Assembly (NCBI GenBank): GCA_035507035.1
Contig: DATJOJ010000035.1
Coordinates: 1 to 64,000 of the forward strand
Length of the DNA stretch: 64,000 bases
Origin: DATJOJ01 sp035507035
Lineage (GTDB): Bacteria > Acidobacteriota > Terriglobia > Terriglobales > Acidobacteriaceae
Direction: 5' to 3'
In this document: one piece after another, positions 32,442 to 40,659 of the stretch
Position numbering within the stretch: the stretch's first letter is position 1
Layout of the letters: the number at the start of each line of letters is the position of its first letter
Translations under genes and position numbers: made by a program
The notes under the pieces: generated by a model
The model's database searches: none
Told to the model about the DNA's origin: nothing
What the model saw: only the letters and a program-made list of their open reading frames with translations

Positions 32442-33554
32442 TCACCACGCGGTCTGCCATGCCTGCGGCCTGCGATGGCTCTCGTAGAGATGGCCCAGAT
32501 TGCTTTGGTCGATCGGGCGGGTAATTCCCAGTTTCTTCATCTTTGCAAGAAGAGTAGTTCGCTTCAACCCCAGCCGGGCCGCTGCACCATCGGATCCCCC
32601 GATGACCCAACTAGTCGTTCCCAATGCCTCTAGAATCACAGCTCGTGTGGACTCAACGAAACTAGTCTGCAAAGGGGTGGTTACGGATCGATTGACGGTC
32701 CGGAGCGGATTCCTGACGGACACAGGCAATGGGTTTGGAAGCACCCCGTCGTGCGACCGAATCACGGCTCGCTCGACCAGGTTTTGTAGCTCTCGAATGT
32801 TCCCAGGCCAGGAATAGGAGGTAAACGCGTCCAGAGTCTCTTTAGAAATCTCACTAATCTGCTTGCCCATCCGTCGGCCCAGAACGTCGGCAAAATGGAA
32901 GACCAATGGCACGATATCTTCGCGGCGCTCTCGCAGCGCCGGCAACATCACGGGAAATACGTTGAGTCGATAATACAAATCACTGCGAAATTCCTTGCGG
33001 TCGACCATCTCCGCCAAGTCCTGATGGGTTGCGGCCACCACGCGAACATTGATGCGATGGGTACGTCCGCTGCCTAAGCGTTCAAACTCCTGCTCTTGTA
33101 AGACACGAAGCAGTTTCGGCTGTACCGCTAGAGGCAGATCCCCGATTTCGTCGAGGAATAAGGTGCCGTTGTCGGCCATCTCGAAGCGGCCAATCTTCTG
33201 GGCTACCGCGCCGGTAAAGGCCCCCTTTTCATAACCAAAGAGCTCGCTCTCCAAGAGGTCGAAGGGAATCGCGGCGCAGTTTAGGCGGACGAAAGGGCGA
33301 CCGCATCGTGCACTGAGATTGTGGATCGCACGCGCGATGAGCTCCTTGCCAGTTCCCGTCTCGCCGAGGACCAAAACCGTGGAATCGGTAGGAGCAACCC
33401 GCTCCACTTCCGCTAGCACAGACTCCAGAGCGGGGCTGTTGCCAATGATCTGGCCAAACTTAGTATCCGATCGCGTCTGTTCAGGGGACCACACTTGAGT
33501 CGTACTTTCCACAGATTCACCCCGTTCATACTTGTTTCTGAATCTAAGTTTCAA
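32442..33554 (-). CDS. Sigma-54-dependent activator (AAA+ and Fis domains, no receiver)
   Basis: 370-residue bacterial enhancer-binding protein. The AAA+ domain (about 35-270) has Walker A GETGTGKE, the sigma-54 contact loop GAFTGA, Walker B TLFLDEIGDLP, the sensor I region VVAATHQDL and the arginine finger region FRSDLYYRLNVFPVMLP. A Fis-type helix-turn-helix is at the C-terminus (VIGGSDGAAARLGLKRTTLLAKMKKLGI). There is no N-terminal receiver. It is encoded just upstream as a separate gene whose stop overlaps this start by four bases (ATGA). Together they form a split NtrC-type regulator. Confidence 0.93.
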   Translation of the reverse strand: MKLRFRNKYERGESVESTTQVWSPEQTRSDTKFGQIIGNSPALESVLAEVERVAPTDSTVLVLGETGTGKELIARAIHNLSARCGRPFVRLNCAAIPFDLLESELFGYEKGAFTGAVAQKIGRFEMADNGTLFLDEIGDLPLAVQPKLLRVLQEQEFERLGSGRTHRINVRVVAATHQDLAEMVDRKEFRSDLYYRLNVFPVMLPALRERREDIVPLVFHFADVLGRRMGKQISEISKETLDAFTSYSWPGNIRELQNLVERAVIRSHDGVLPNPLPVSVRNPLRTVNRSVTTPLQTSFVESTRAVILEALGTTSWVIGGSDGAAARLGLKRTTLLAKMKKLGITRPIDQSNLGHLYESHRRPQAWQTAW

Positions 33555-33949
33555 TTGCTCATGGCTGCCCGAACATTCTGGAGCAGCACTTCATCGTCAA
33601 AAGGTTTGGTTAAGAACTCAACTGCGCCCGCTCTCAACGCCTGCAATCGAAGTTTTTCGTCGCCCTGCGCGGTAATGAAGATAATCGGAATCCTGTAGCG
33701 GTCCTGATTGAGCTTCGATTGCAGCTCTAATCCCGACATTCCGGGCATCCGTATATCCGCGATCAGGCAGCCGGTACGTTGCGGTTCGCCGGAATTCAAG
33801 AACTCTTCTGCCGATCCGAATACCACGGCCGGGAAGCCAGCCTCTTTCATAAGGCCCTGGAGCGAGACCCGTATCAATTCGTCGTCATCGACTATTGCCA
33901 CCACGTTTGGTTTCTCCTTAATGTCCACACTGCAGGGAAAATAGTTCAA
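33551..33949 (-). CDS. Stand-alone receiver domain protein
   Basis: 132 residues, receiver domain only: VDDDELIRVSLQGLM, phospho-acceptor Asp in LIADIRMPGMSGLEL, Thr in FITAQGD and Lys in FLTKPFDDE. It has no output domain and overlaps the sigma-54 activator by four bases, so it is most likely the detached regulatory half of that protein. The ATG at 33949 is listed. A GTG 15 codons downstream with AAGGAG nine bases before it may be the real start, giving about 117 residues. Confidence 0.88.
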   Translation of the reverse strand: MNYFPCSVDIKEKPNVVAIVDDDELIRVSLQGLMKEAGFPAVVFGSAEEFLNSGEPQRTGCLIADIRMPGMSGLELQSKLNQDRYRIPIIFITAQGDEKLRLQALRAGAVEFLTKPFDDEVLLQNVRAAMSN

Positions 33950-34015
33950 CCGATGAAAGTGCGCAATTATGCCTTCGTATAACGCCGGAAAGGACGGTTT
34001 TGGGAGGGCAACTTC

Positions 34016-34642
34016 CTACGTAGGTCGAAAAACTCCTAGATTTTCCGCCATTCTGACCAGTTCGGCCAGCGATCCCGCTTGCATTTTGTTCATGATCCGA
34101 GCGCGATGGACTTTAATCGTGATTTCGCTCGTCCCCAGTTTTGCCGCAACCTGCTTGTTGAGCAGGCCCGACACCACGTGCGCCATGACTTCTCGCTCTC
34201 GCGGAGTAAGCTGCTGGTATCTGCCTTTTAGGGCATCCAGTTTGCCTTGCGCCTGGCGGGTGGCAGTATCGCGCTCCAGAGCTTGTTCGACCGCGTTGAG
34301 CAGAGCATTGTCGTCAAAAGGTTTGGTCAGGAACTCCAATGCTCCTGCCTTCATGGCTTTTACTGTCATGGGAATATCGCCGTGACCGGTAATGAAGACA
34401 ATTGGGATCTCCCTCCCCGCCCTCCGCATTCTCTCCTGAAACTCGAGCCCACTGATTCCCGGAAGACTCACGTCCACAATGAGACAGCAGGGACCAGCCG
34501 AAGGTTCGTCGGTTAAGAACCGTTCTGCAGTTTCGAAGGATTTAGACCGCAAGCCGGCGGATTTTAGGAGCCCGGCTATCGACGCACGCACATTCTCGTC
34601 ATCGTCAATAATGAACACGGTGGCCATAGCTGTGGGCCGCAT
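34016..34642 (-). CDS. FixJ-type response regulator
   Basis: 208 residues: receiver (FIIDDDENVRASIAGLL, Asp in LIVDVSLPGISGLEF, FITGHGDIPMTVKAMKAGALEFLTKPF) and a LuxR-type helix-turn-helix (LTPREREVMAHVVSGLLNKQVAAKLGTSEITIKVHRARIMNKM). The GHGDIPMTVKAM stretch is shared almost exactly with the regulator at 40013-40636, so the two are recent paralogues or exchange partners. An internal ATG five codons in is an alternative start. It precedes the receiver/sigma-54 pair on the same strand by 67 bases and may be in the same transcript. Confidence 0.92.
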   Translation of the reverse strand: MRPTAMATVFIIDDDENVRASIAGLLKSAGLRSKSFETAERFLTDEPSAGPCCLIVDVSLPGISGLEFQERMRRAGREIPIVFITGHGDIPMTVKAMKAGALEFLTKPFDDNALLNAVEQALERDTATRQAQGKLDALKGRYQQLTPREREVMAHVVSGLLNKQVAAKLGTSEITIKVHRARIMNKMQAGSLAELVRMAENLGVFRPT

Positions 34643-34812
34643 GCGATGCTATTTTATCTGCTCTCAATAACCTCGTTCGACTTTGATTTGTCGATCAATG
34701 CGAAAGATTTATCGGTAGTCGAAAAAGTTGCCCGTTGATGGCAGATGATGGCAGGAATGGTCACAATCCGGAAGGATTGCCGCTCGTTTCCGAATAGATT
34801 CGATAGGTTGAA

Positions 34813-34890
34813 TGGTAGGCCCGAATGGATTCGAACCATCGACCTCTTCCGTGTCAAGGAAGCGCTCTAGACCAACTGAGCTACGGGCCT
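34813..34890 (-). tRNA. tRNA-Val (anticodon GAC)
   Basis: Full cloverleaf on the minus strand. Acceptor arms AGGCCCG (34890-34884) and CGGGCCT (34823-34817) pair over seven bases. D-arm GCTC/GAGC, anticodon stem CTTCC/GGAAG enclosing TTGACAC (anticodon GAC) and T-loop TTCGAAT are all present. Discriminator A and an encoded CCA (34815-34813) follow. It marks the boundary of the mobile-element remnants on its 5' side. Confidence 0.95.
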
Positions 34891-34968
34891 ACACGCCAAA
34901 TCAATTACTTACGCACTCAGTCGTGCTTTGCTCGGGGCCACATGGGGCCACTTGCTGTCCAGACATCG

Positions 34969-35606
34969 CTAGTTGCTCGACAACTCTACTTGAGCTTCCC
35001 GCTTGGCTGGTGTAACTGCTTGAGTGTAGACATCCAGTGTAACCCGGCAGGTCGAATGGCGTAAACCCTCCTGAATTACTTTCACATCTTCACCATTCGC
35101 CTTGAGGATCGTGGCGTAGCTATGCCGGAAGGTATGGCAGCCGATGTCCTTCGTAATGCCCGCTTTTATTGCCGCACGTCGAATATGACGGCGCAGCAGA
35201 TTTTCGGGCCAGTAAGGTTGCGTTCCTTTCATCTTCGGCGACGCGAACAGCCAGTCAGTCGGCTGGTTATGAGCCGAACGCAAGCGCCAGTCGAGCAGAA
35301 CTTCCGCTAGGCCGGCGTCCATCGGAATCGGTTTCCGAGATGTCTCAGTTTTCATCTCGCTTAAATGCTGACGAACGATGCCACGTGTGAGATTGATCTC
35401 ACCGGCGGCAAAGTTTATGTCAGACCACTTCAGCGCAAGCAGTTCCGAAATGCGAAGCCCCGTCACCGCTATCAAGAAGACCATCGTTGAGAATGGTGCA
35501 ACCAGTCTCGATAAGAGCAACCGGATTTCGTTCACATCAAGAACCTCTGGCTGACGCTCCCTCTTCGCGCTCTGGCGCACGAGGGAAATAGGATCGCAGT
35601 TGCCGA
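34969..35606 (-). pseudogene. Tyrosine-recombinase integrase, C-terminal catalytic fragment
   Basis: About 210 codons of a phage/island integrase. The catalytic residues are present: Arg in VTGLRISELLALKW, His/Arg in CHTFRHSYAT, His in GLRHSTCRVTL and the nucleophile Tyr in DVYTQAV. The arm-binding and core-binding N-terminal domains, normally about 180 residues, are missing. The frame continues upstream of the GTG at 35580 as CDPISLV, so homology runs to about 35606, where it is cut by a fragment of a second integrase in the opposite direction. It is a relic of an element next to tRNA-Val. Confidence 0.82.
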
Positions 35607-35617
35607 GGCTCGTCCGC

Positions 35618-35815
35618 CGGGAAATGCGGGTTCTGAGTGCGGAACAGTCCAGAGCTTTTCTGGAGGGTGCACTGAAGGCCCACTACGGCCCGGTCTTTGC
35701 ACTAGCCCTGACCACAGGCATGCGACCCTCTGAGTACTTGGCGGTCAAATGGCGCATCATGGCATGCCCGGAAACCACCTTTGAACTTGGTACGACGAAA
35801 ACAAGCCAGAAATGA
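35618..35815 (+). pseudogene. Second integrase fragment (opposite orientation)
   Basis: About 65 codons matching the start of a tyrosine-recombinase catalytic domain: MRVLSAEQSRAFLEGALKAHYGPVFALALTTGMRPSEYLAVKW with the first catalytic Arg (GMRPSE). The reading frame then runs into unrelated sequence and stops. It is head to head with the other integrase fragment, and the junction lies between about 35606 and 35618. The two come from different integrases, so at least two elements decayed here. Confidence 0.68.
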
Positions 35816-36223
35816 CGGGATCCGCGATCGGAAGCTCATTTCGGCAGGTCGGGCATCTGGAACTCATCTAAGCACGATGGTGAGCGGCTGACCGACATCC
35901 ATGTAAGTCTTCTGTCAAGGAAAAACACACGTGGTCAGGCGCACTCGCGAGAGCGCGCACTTTTCTGATCAAGATCTTTAGCTCGCGCATTTGGTGCCTC
36001 TCGGCGTGGTCCCTGCGTTCGCAGAACCGGACATCCATTTGCTGCCTCGGCCCCGCAAGGGCCTTCGCAGAAGATTGAGTTGGTGTTCACTGCCAGTCTC
36101 GAAACAGTCAGTGGGGAGCCTGAGGAAATTTGTGATTTCCGTCGCTCACTCGGACAGGGCGGGACCTGGCAGTCTGCGCGCTTTACGATCTTGAGATTTT
36201 CCTTTCGTTGCGGTTTCGTTTTT
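35816..36223. other. Non-coding remnant between integrase relics and IS110 transposase
   Basis: 408 bases with no supported gene. The part from about 36112 to 36223 is probably the downstream end of the IS110 element. AAACAGTCAG at 36102-36111 recurs at 37350-37359 on the other side of the transposase and may mark the element's ends. Confidence 0.4.
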
Positions 36224-37252
36224 TTACGCCGCAATGCCGGCGAGCCCGCGTACCGGTTCAAAGTCTCGCTGCTCGCGATCTACTACCATGAGATATGCCA
36301 CCAGCTTGCGAGCTACAGCGAGTGTTGCACAATTGGCATTCCCCTTCTGCCGTGCGTTTTCATATACCAAAGCCAGATCGGGATTCCGCCTTGGCGCCAA
36401 CTTCGCCGCTTCGACCAGAACCCGCTGGATATGTTTGTTCCGCTGCTTCGAAATTGGTGTATGCGCTATTTTGTCGGCAGATCGTTTTTCATCTCCGCAA
36501 AGCCCGCAGTAGCTGATGGCCTGTCGGATCGACCGGAAACGTGAGATATCTCCCATTTCTAGTGCCCAGCTCAGCGCTGTGACCTTGCCAACGGCGGGAA
36601 TCGTCTGAAGCCGCCGCACTCTTTCCGCCAGCAGCGGATCGCGTTGGAGCGAGCGGATGATGGCTCCTTCGGTCCTTTGCAATCGCGTGATCGACTCCCG
36701 ACTCAGCTGCAGCAGCGGTCGGATGCTCGCGCTCACTGCATCCGCGTTAGCCAGCAACTCCGGGAAATAACCCACTTTGTGTAATCGTTGTTTGTTGTGG
36801 CTCACCCCAGTTTCCATCAGCAAGCCGGATACGCGGTTCTTCATCTGGACCATTTGCCGCACCAGCAGGTGCCGATATCGCAGCGTTCGGCGGCGTTCTC
36901 GGATCTCGGTCGGTGCCATGTAGCACTCGGGAAGAAAATCGCAGCGCAGGCAGTCCGCGATCTTGGCGGCATCGATGGTGTCATTCTTCTTTTTTGCCGC
37001 CGCGATCGCCCGCAACATGAGCGGATGAGCGACCTTCGCAGCCGCTGCGTGTGGCTTCAGATGATCGTAGATCCAGCCGGTGAAGATCGTAGCTTCCATC
37101 GCCACTGTCCAGGGTTGTGGAAGAGTCTTGACCCAGAGGTCTAGTTCCCAGCGGGTCGCACCCACTTTTCCTTCTTGGCAGATGCGACCGCTCGCATCCT
37201 TGACGCAATAGCTGATGGTCTTCTTGTGCACATCCAGTCCGATGTAATACAT
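36224..37252 (-). CDS. IS110-family transposase (DEDD type)
   Basis: 342-residue recombinase. The N-terminal RuvC-like DEDD domain shows MYYIGLDVHKKTISYCV with the first Asp, AMEATIFTGWIYDHL with Glu and KKNDTIDAAKIADCL with the last Asp pair. The C-terminal transposase_20 domain (about 205-290: RRLQTIPAVGKVTALSWALEMGDISRFRSIRQAISYCGL) includes the Ser-containing helix region used by the family. Length and domains are complete, so it may still be active. Family members use a structured RNA from their own non-coding end to choose target and donor, and a strongly folded leader lies directly upstream. Confidence 0.94.
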   Translation of the reverse strand: MYYIGLDVHKKTISYCVKDASGRICQEGKVGATRWELDLWVKTLPQPWTVAMEATIFTGWIYDHLKPHAAAAKVAHPLMLRAIAAAKKKNDTIDAAKIADCLRCDFLPECYMAPTEIRERRRTLRYRHLLVRQMVQMKNRVSGLLMETGVSHNKQRLHKVGYFPELLANADAVSASIRPLLQLSRESITRLQRTEGAIIRSLQRDPLLAERVRRLQTIPAVGKVTALSWALEMGDISRFRSIRQAISYCGLCGDEKRSADKIAHTPISKQRNKHIQRVLVEAAKLAPRRNPDLALVYENARQKGNANCATLAVARKLVAYLMVVDREQRDFEPVRGLAGIAA

Positions 37253-37345
37253 ATGTCCTTCGAGGAGCCTCCGTGGTTGTGGTCTGAATCAACGTGCCGT
37301 TGAGTTCAGCCTTTTTTAACACCACGTGCTCCTCGTGGACTTAGC
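37253..37345 (-). ncRNA. Structured leader of IS110 element, bridge-RNA candidate
   Basis: Minus-strand sequence upstream of the transposase folds into nested stems. The outer pair is CGAGGAG (37335-37329) with CTCCTCG (37267-37261), with CGTGGT/ACCACG next to it. The inner hairpin CTGAACTCAACG (37309-37298) and CGTTGATTCAG (37294-37284) has a three-base loop and one bulge. Location in the transposase leader fits the bridge RNA of IS110-group elements. At under 100 bases it is short for one, so this remains a candidate. Confidence 0.5.
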
Positions 37346-37347
37346 AT

Positions 37348-37811
37348 TCAAACAGTCAGCCGCCATGGACGCAGACGGCAAAGCCAATGGAAAGAAAGCA
37401 ATCGGCTCGGATGGGCTCTCCGCATCTGAAGGTCGACACCCGTCATGCGTAGGCGCCATTCACAGAGCGCTACGCTCACGCCATATAGGTCGCTATTTCG
37501 GACGTGGACTTGCGGTCCGAACGCATACGGACAAGTCCATCACGCAGAAGCAAAAGCGCGGCTCCATGCCAGTCCGCCTCCTGTTCTTGTTCATCGGAAA
37601 AGTCACTGAGCAGCAGTAGACCGGTTTCGGAAACTTCAACGCTGGCGGGCTCGTGACAAAGCTCGATGTGAGAGAGTTCATGTGCCAGATCGCTGCTGGA
37701 GAGTGTGCACACAGTTTGAGGAAGGTCGGACTGTGCTGGTTTTTTTTGCTTCGCCTGTGCCAACATAGTGCAAATGGCGTTCCATTCTCCCCGATAATGG
37801 GTCCTCCATAT
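37348..37811 (-). pseudogene. ImmA/IrrE-like metallopeptidase, frameshifted
   Basis: One frame (37766-37476) encodes a zinc-peptidase motif HELSHIELCHEP followed by the family's EQEQEADWHGAALLLLRDGL. It stops after SEIATYMA. Shifted to the next frame, the same strand continues with GVSVALCEWRLRMTGVDLQ, the expected C-terminal part of this family. The gene is therefore broken by an indel near 37480. No start codon precedes the conserved part after the TGA at 37814-37812. Such peptidases normally cleave phage or island repressors, which fits the mobile context. The IS110 end lies at its 3' end. Confidence 0.6.
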
Positions 37812-38051
37812 TCAGAGAAGCATGCCGGTTTTGTATCTACAAACAAGGGACGAATGGGAGTCAATATGCGGACACGGTGTCGACCGCAGTTCGAGGAAAG
37901 ATAGTAAAAATCAGTTTCATTCAACGGCTAGCTCAGATAACTCAGGCTTTTGAGGCGCAGTCGCGCATCACTCGAAGATTGACGTTGGTATGCGTATTGC
38001 AATGCAGTCTGGGCGGTGAGTACGACCCAATAAATGCGGAGAGGGAATTCT

Positions 38052-39866
38052 ATGACTTGGACGCCAGATCTGCGCCGTAGATCACACAGGAACACGATCT
38101 TCCTAACCTTCGTCGCCTTAGCCTTCTTATTCACGGCTGGTTCGTTGAAATCAGCTCAGCGCGAATCTAACGGAAGCGAGAGCCAACCGTGCGCAAATGA
38201 TGACAGCGGCTTGACTCTGCCCGCGGGTTTTTGTGCGACGGTGTTTGCTGACGGGATCGGTCATGCACGGCACATGGTGGCTTCCTCCAACGGCGTGCTG
38301 TATGTCAACACATGGTCAGGCCGGTACTATGGCAACGACACACCTCCTGCGGGCGGTTTTCTGGTGGCGCTGCAGGATAAGAACGGGTCGGGTCGGGCGG
38401 ACGTCATCGAGCGTTTTGGAGAAACCGTCCAGAGCGGCGGAGCGGGTGGTACGGGCATTGGACTCTACAACCGAGCGCTCTACGCCGAGATCAACGACCG
38501 GATCGTGCGATATTCACTGGCGAACGGCGCCAACGTGCCGACTGGTCCTCCCGTGACGATCGTGTCCGGGTTGCCTCTAAGCGGCGATCATCCGATGCAC
38601 CCGTTCATCATCGCAGCCGACGGAGCGATGTACGTCGATGTTGCCACCGCGACGAATTCCTGCCAGGAAAAAAATCGCATGCTGAAATCACCCGGCCTTA
38701 AGCCGTGTACCGAACTGGAGACACGCGGAGGAATTTGGCGCTACGACGCCAATAAAACCGGTCAGACATTTTCGCCGGCCGAACGGTTTGCAACTGGGAT
38801 CCGCAACGCCGAAGGGTTTGCCATCGACGAAACAGGAAGAATCTTTGTGACGCAGCACGGGAGGGACCAACTGCACGCCAATTGGCCCGATGTATTCCAG
38901 CCTGAACAGGAGGCCACGTTGCCGTCGGAAGAGCTGTTGGTTTTGAAGCGCAATGGCGATTATGGCTGGCCCGAATGCTACCACGATGCGTTCCTGCAGA
39001 AGCTCGTTTTGGCTCCAGAATATGGGGGCGATGGAAAAAGCGTTGGACCGTGCGCCAATAAGATAGGTCCCATCGCCGCATATGCCGCGCATTGGGCGCC
39101 AAATGCCATGGTGCGGTACGACAAGAAACAATTTCCCGCTCACTACCGCAATGGAGTTTTCATCGCGTTTCACGGATCCTGGGATCGAGCGCCTTATGCG
39201 CAAGGCGGCTACAACGTGATTTTTCAGCCGCTGGACGGGGATCGCGCGTCCGGCAAATGCGAATTGTTTGCGGACGGTTTTGCGGGCGGCGTGGAATCGC
39301 CCGCGGGCGCGAAGCATCGTCCAAGTGGATTGGCGGTTGGGCCCGATGGGGCCTTGTATGTTTCCGACGATGTCGGTGGCCGTATTTACCGAATTGTTTA
39401 CTCTGGCGGTGCGAACTTCCATGCTGCCAATCTCCAGAAGTGCGCGAGCGCCACGGCTCCGGCGGGAGAAGTCGTCGAAGCGGAGGCTCGGCCGCCGGAA
39501 GGTACGCACCCCGATGCGGGCTCTGCGGCTAAGACTTTGCCAGTGCCCACGGGCTCCACTGAAGAAATGGTGCAAATGGGTCAACGAATTTATCGCGGAG
39601 AAGTGGGCGGAGCCGGATGTACCGGTTGTCACGGTGCACAAGGCCAGGGAACGCCACTGGGTCCCGCCCTTACTGGAAAGAAGTGGCTGTGGAGCGACGG
39701 CAGCTTTGACGGAATAAAGAAAACCATCACGGATGGCGTGCCTCAACCAAAGCAATATCGCAGCCCGATGCCGCCGATGGGCGGGGCACAACTGACGCCC
39801 GACCAGGTATCAGCGGTCTCCGCCTATGTATGGAGCCTCGGCCATCAAGGTGCGCCGCCTAAGTAA
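38052..39866 (+). CDS. Exported sorbosone-dehydrogenase-like PQQ protein with C-terminal cytochrome c domain
   Basis: 604 residues: a membrane/signal segment (about 17-37), then a six-blade propeller of the L-sorbosone/glucose dehydrogenase type. Its marks are LPAGFCATVFADGIGHARHMV, GIRNAEGFAIDETGRIFVTQHGRDQL, FIAFHGSWDRAPYAQGGY and RPSGLAVGPDGALYVSDD. From about 520 comes a c-type cytochrome domain with CTGCH and a later Met ligand region (SPMPPMGG). It probably oxidises a sugar or aldehyde in the periplasm and passes electrons to its own haem. The ATG at 38052 is used because GGAGAGGG precedes it. A FixJ regulator and kinase follow on the same strand. Confidence 0.88.
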   Translation: MTWTPDLRRRSHRNTIFLTFVALAFLFTAGSLKSAQRESNGSESQPCANDDSGLTLPAGFCATVFADGIGHARHMVASSNGVLYVNTWSGRYYGNDTPPAGGFLVALQDKNGSGRADVIERFGETVQSGGAGGTGIGLYNRALYAEINDRIVRYSLANGANVPTGPPVTIVSGLPLSGDHPMHPFIIAADGAMYVDVATATNSCQEKNRMLKSPGLKPCTELETRGGIWRYDANKTGQTFSPAERFATGIRNAEGFAIDETGRIFVTQHGRDQLHANWPDVFQPEQEATLPSEELLVLKRNGDYGWPECYHDAFLQKLVLAPEYGGDGKSVGPCANKIGPIAAYAAHWAPNAMVRYDKKQFPAHYRNGVFIAFHGSWDRAPYAQGGYNVIFQPLDGDRASGKCELFADGFAGGVESPAGAKHRPSGLAVGPDGALYVSDDVGGRIYRIVYSGGANFHAANLQKCASATAPAGEVVEAEARPPEGTHPDAGSAAKTLPVPTGSTEEMVQMGQRIYRGEVGGAGCTGCHGAQGQGTPLGPALTGKKWLWSDGSFDGIKKTITDGVPQPKQYRSPMPPMGGAQLTPDQVSAVSAYVWSLGHQGAPPK

Positions 39867-40012
39867 AACTAATTTACTAAGGATTGTCTTCACTGGTCGG
39901 CTAGTCTCGACAGAAGCTAAGTGGCTTCGGCTCGAGCAAAGAAAAGTGACAATTGCCGCAGATGAAGGGTGAACATTATCATCAACCTTGCTGACAGTGG
40001 GTTCTTTTTCTC

Positions 40013-40636
40013 ATGCCGGCCGATCAGCCAATGGTTTTCGTGGTGGACGACGATGCGCTGGTGCGCACTGCCATTCAAGGTCTGCTGAAATCGGTCGGCC
40101 TTCGCTCGGAGGCCTTCGAGTCGCCCCAACAATTTCTGAATCGCAAGCGGCTAGACGGCCCTAGTTGCCTGGTTCTGGATGTGAGGCTTCCTGGAATTAG
40201 CGGGTTGGATTTGCAGCGCGAGTTGAGCGCAGCTGGGGTCCGCATTCCCATCATCTTTATTACCGGTCACGGCGACATTCCCATGACAGTGAAGGCAATG
40301 AAGTCGGGCGCGGTAGAATTCCTGACTAAACCATTTCGTAATCAAGACTTGCTCGATGCGATCCATCAGGCGTTGGATCGCGACCGGATCGCTCGCCAGG
40401 GTGAATGTGAGTTGGCGGAATTGCGTTCACGTTACCAGACGCTCACTCCGCGAGAGCGCGAAGTCATGGCACTGGTCGTGTCTGGCCGGCTCAATAAGCA
40501 AATCGCCTATGAATTGGGAGCAAGCGAAGTTACGGTGAAGATTCATCGCGGCCAGGCAATGCGCAAGATGAAAGCGGACTCTCTGGCTGACCTTGTCGGG
40601 ATGGCTGCGAAACTTAGGGTCGACTCCAGCGGCTAG
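40013..40636 (+). CDS. FixJ-type response regulator
   Basis: 207 residues with receiver (VVDDDALVRTAIQGLL, Asp in LVLDVRLPGISGLDL, FITGHGDIPMTVKAMKSGAVEFLTKPF) and LuxR-type helix-turn-helix (LTPREREVMALVVSGRLNKQIAYELGASEVTVKIHRGQAMRKM). It is closely similar to the regulator at 34016-34642. It is followed 23 bases later by the membrane kinase gene and is probably co-transcribed and phosphorylated by it. A short leader of about 150 bases separates it from the cytochrome-fused dehydrogenase upstream. Confidence 0.93.
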   Translation: MPADQPMVFVVDDDALVRTAIQGLLKSVGLRSEAFESPQQFLNRKRLDGPSCLVLDVRLPGISGLDLQRELSAAGVRIPIIFITGHGDIPMTVKAMKSGAVEFLTKPFRNQDLLDAIHQALDRDRIARQGECELAELRSRYQTLTPREREVMALVVSGRLNKQIAYELGASEVTVKIHRGQAMRKMKADSLADLVGMAAKLRVDSSG

Positions 40637-40659
40637 AGAGGAGAAGTGGCGGATCCAAA

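Larger units (their letters stand above)
36102..37359 (-). mobile_element. IS110-family insertion sequence (boundaries tentative)
   Basis: Transposase gene plus flanking non-coding ends. The 10-base direct repeat AAACAGTCAG at 36102-36111 and 37350-37359 gives an element of about 1.24 kb, a normal size for the family. A match this short can arise by chance. IS110 elements lack terminal inverted repeats and target duplications, so the ends cannot be proven from one copy. Confidence 0.6.

Noticed and set aside
34813..35606. A functional genomic island integrated at tRNA-Val
   Set aside because: Both integrases are fragments, and no second copy of the tRNA 3' end was seen in the window.
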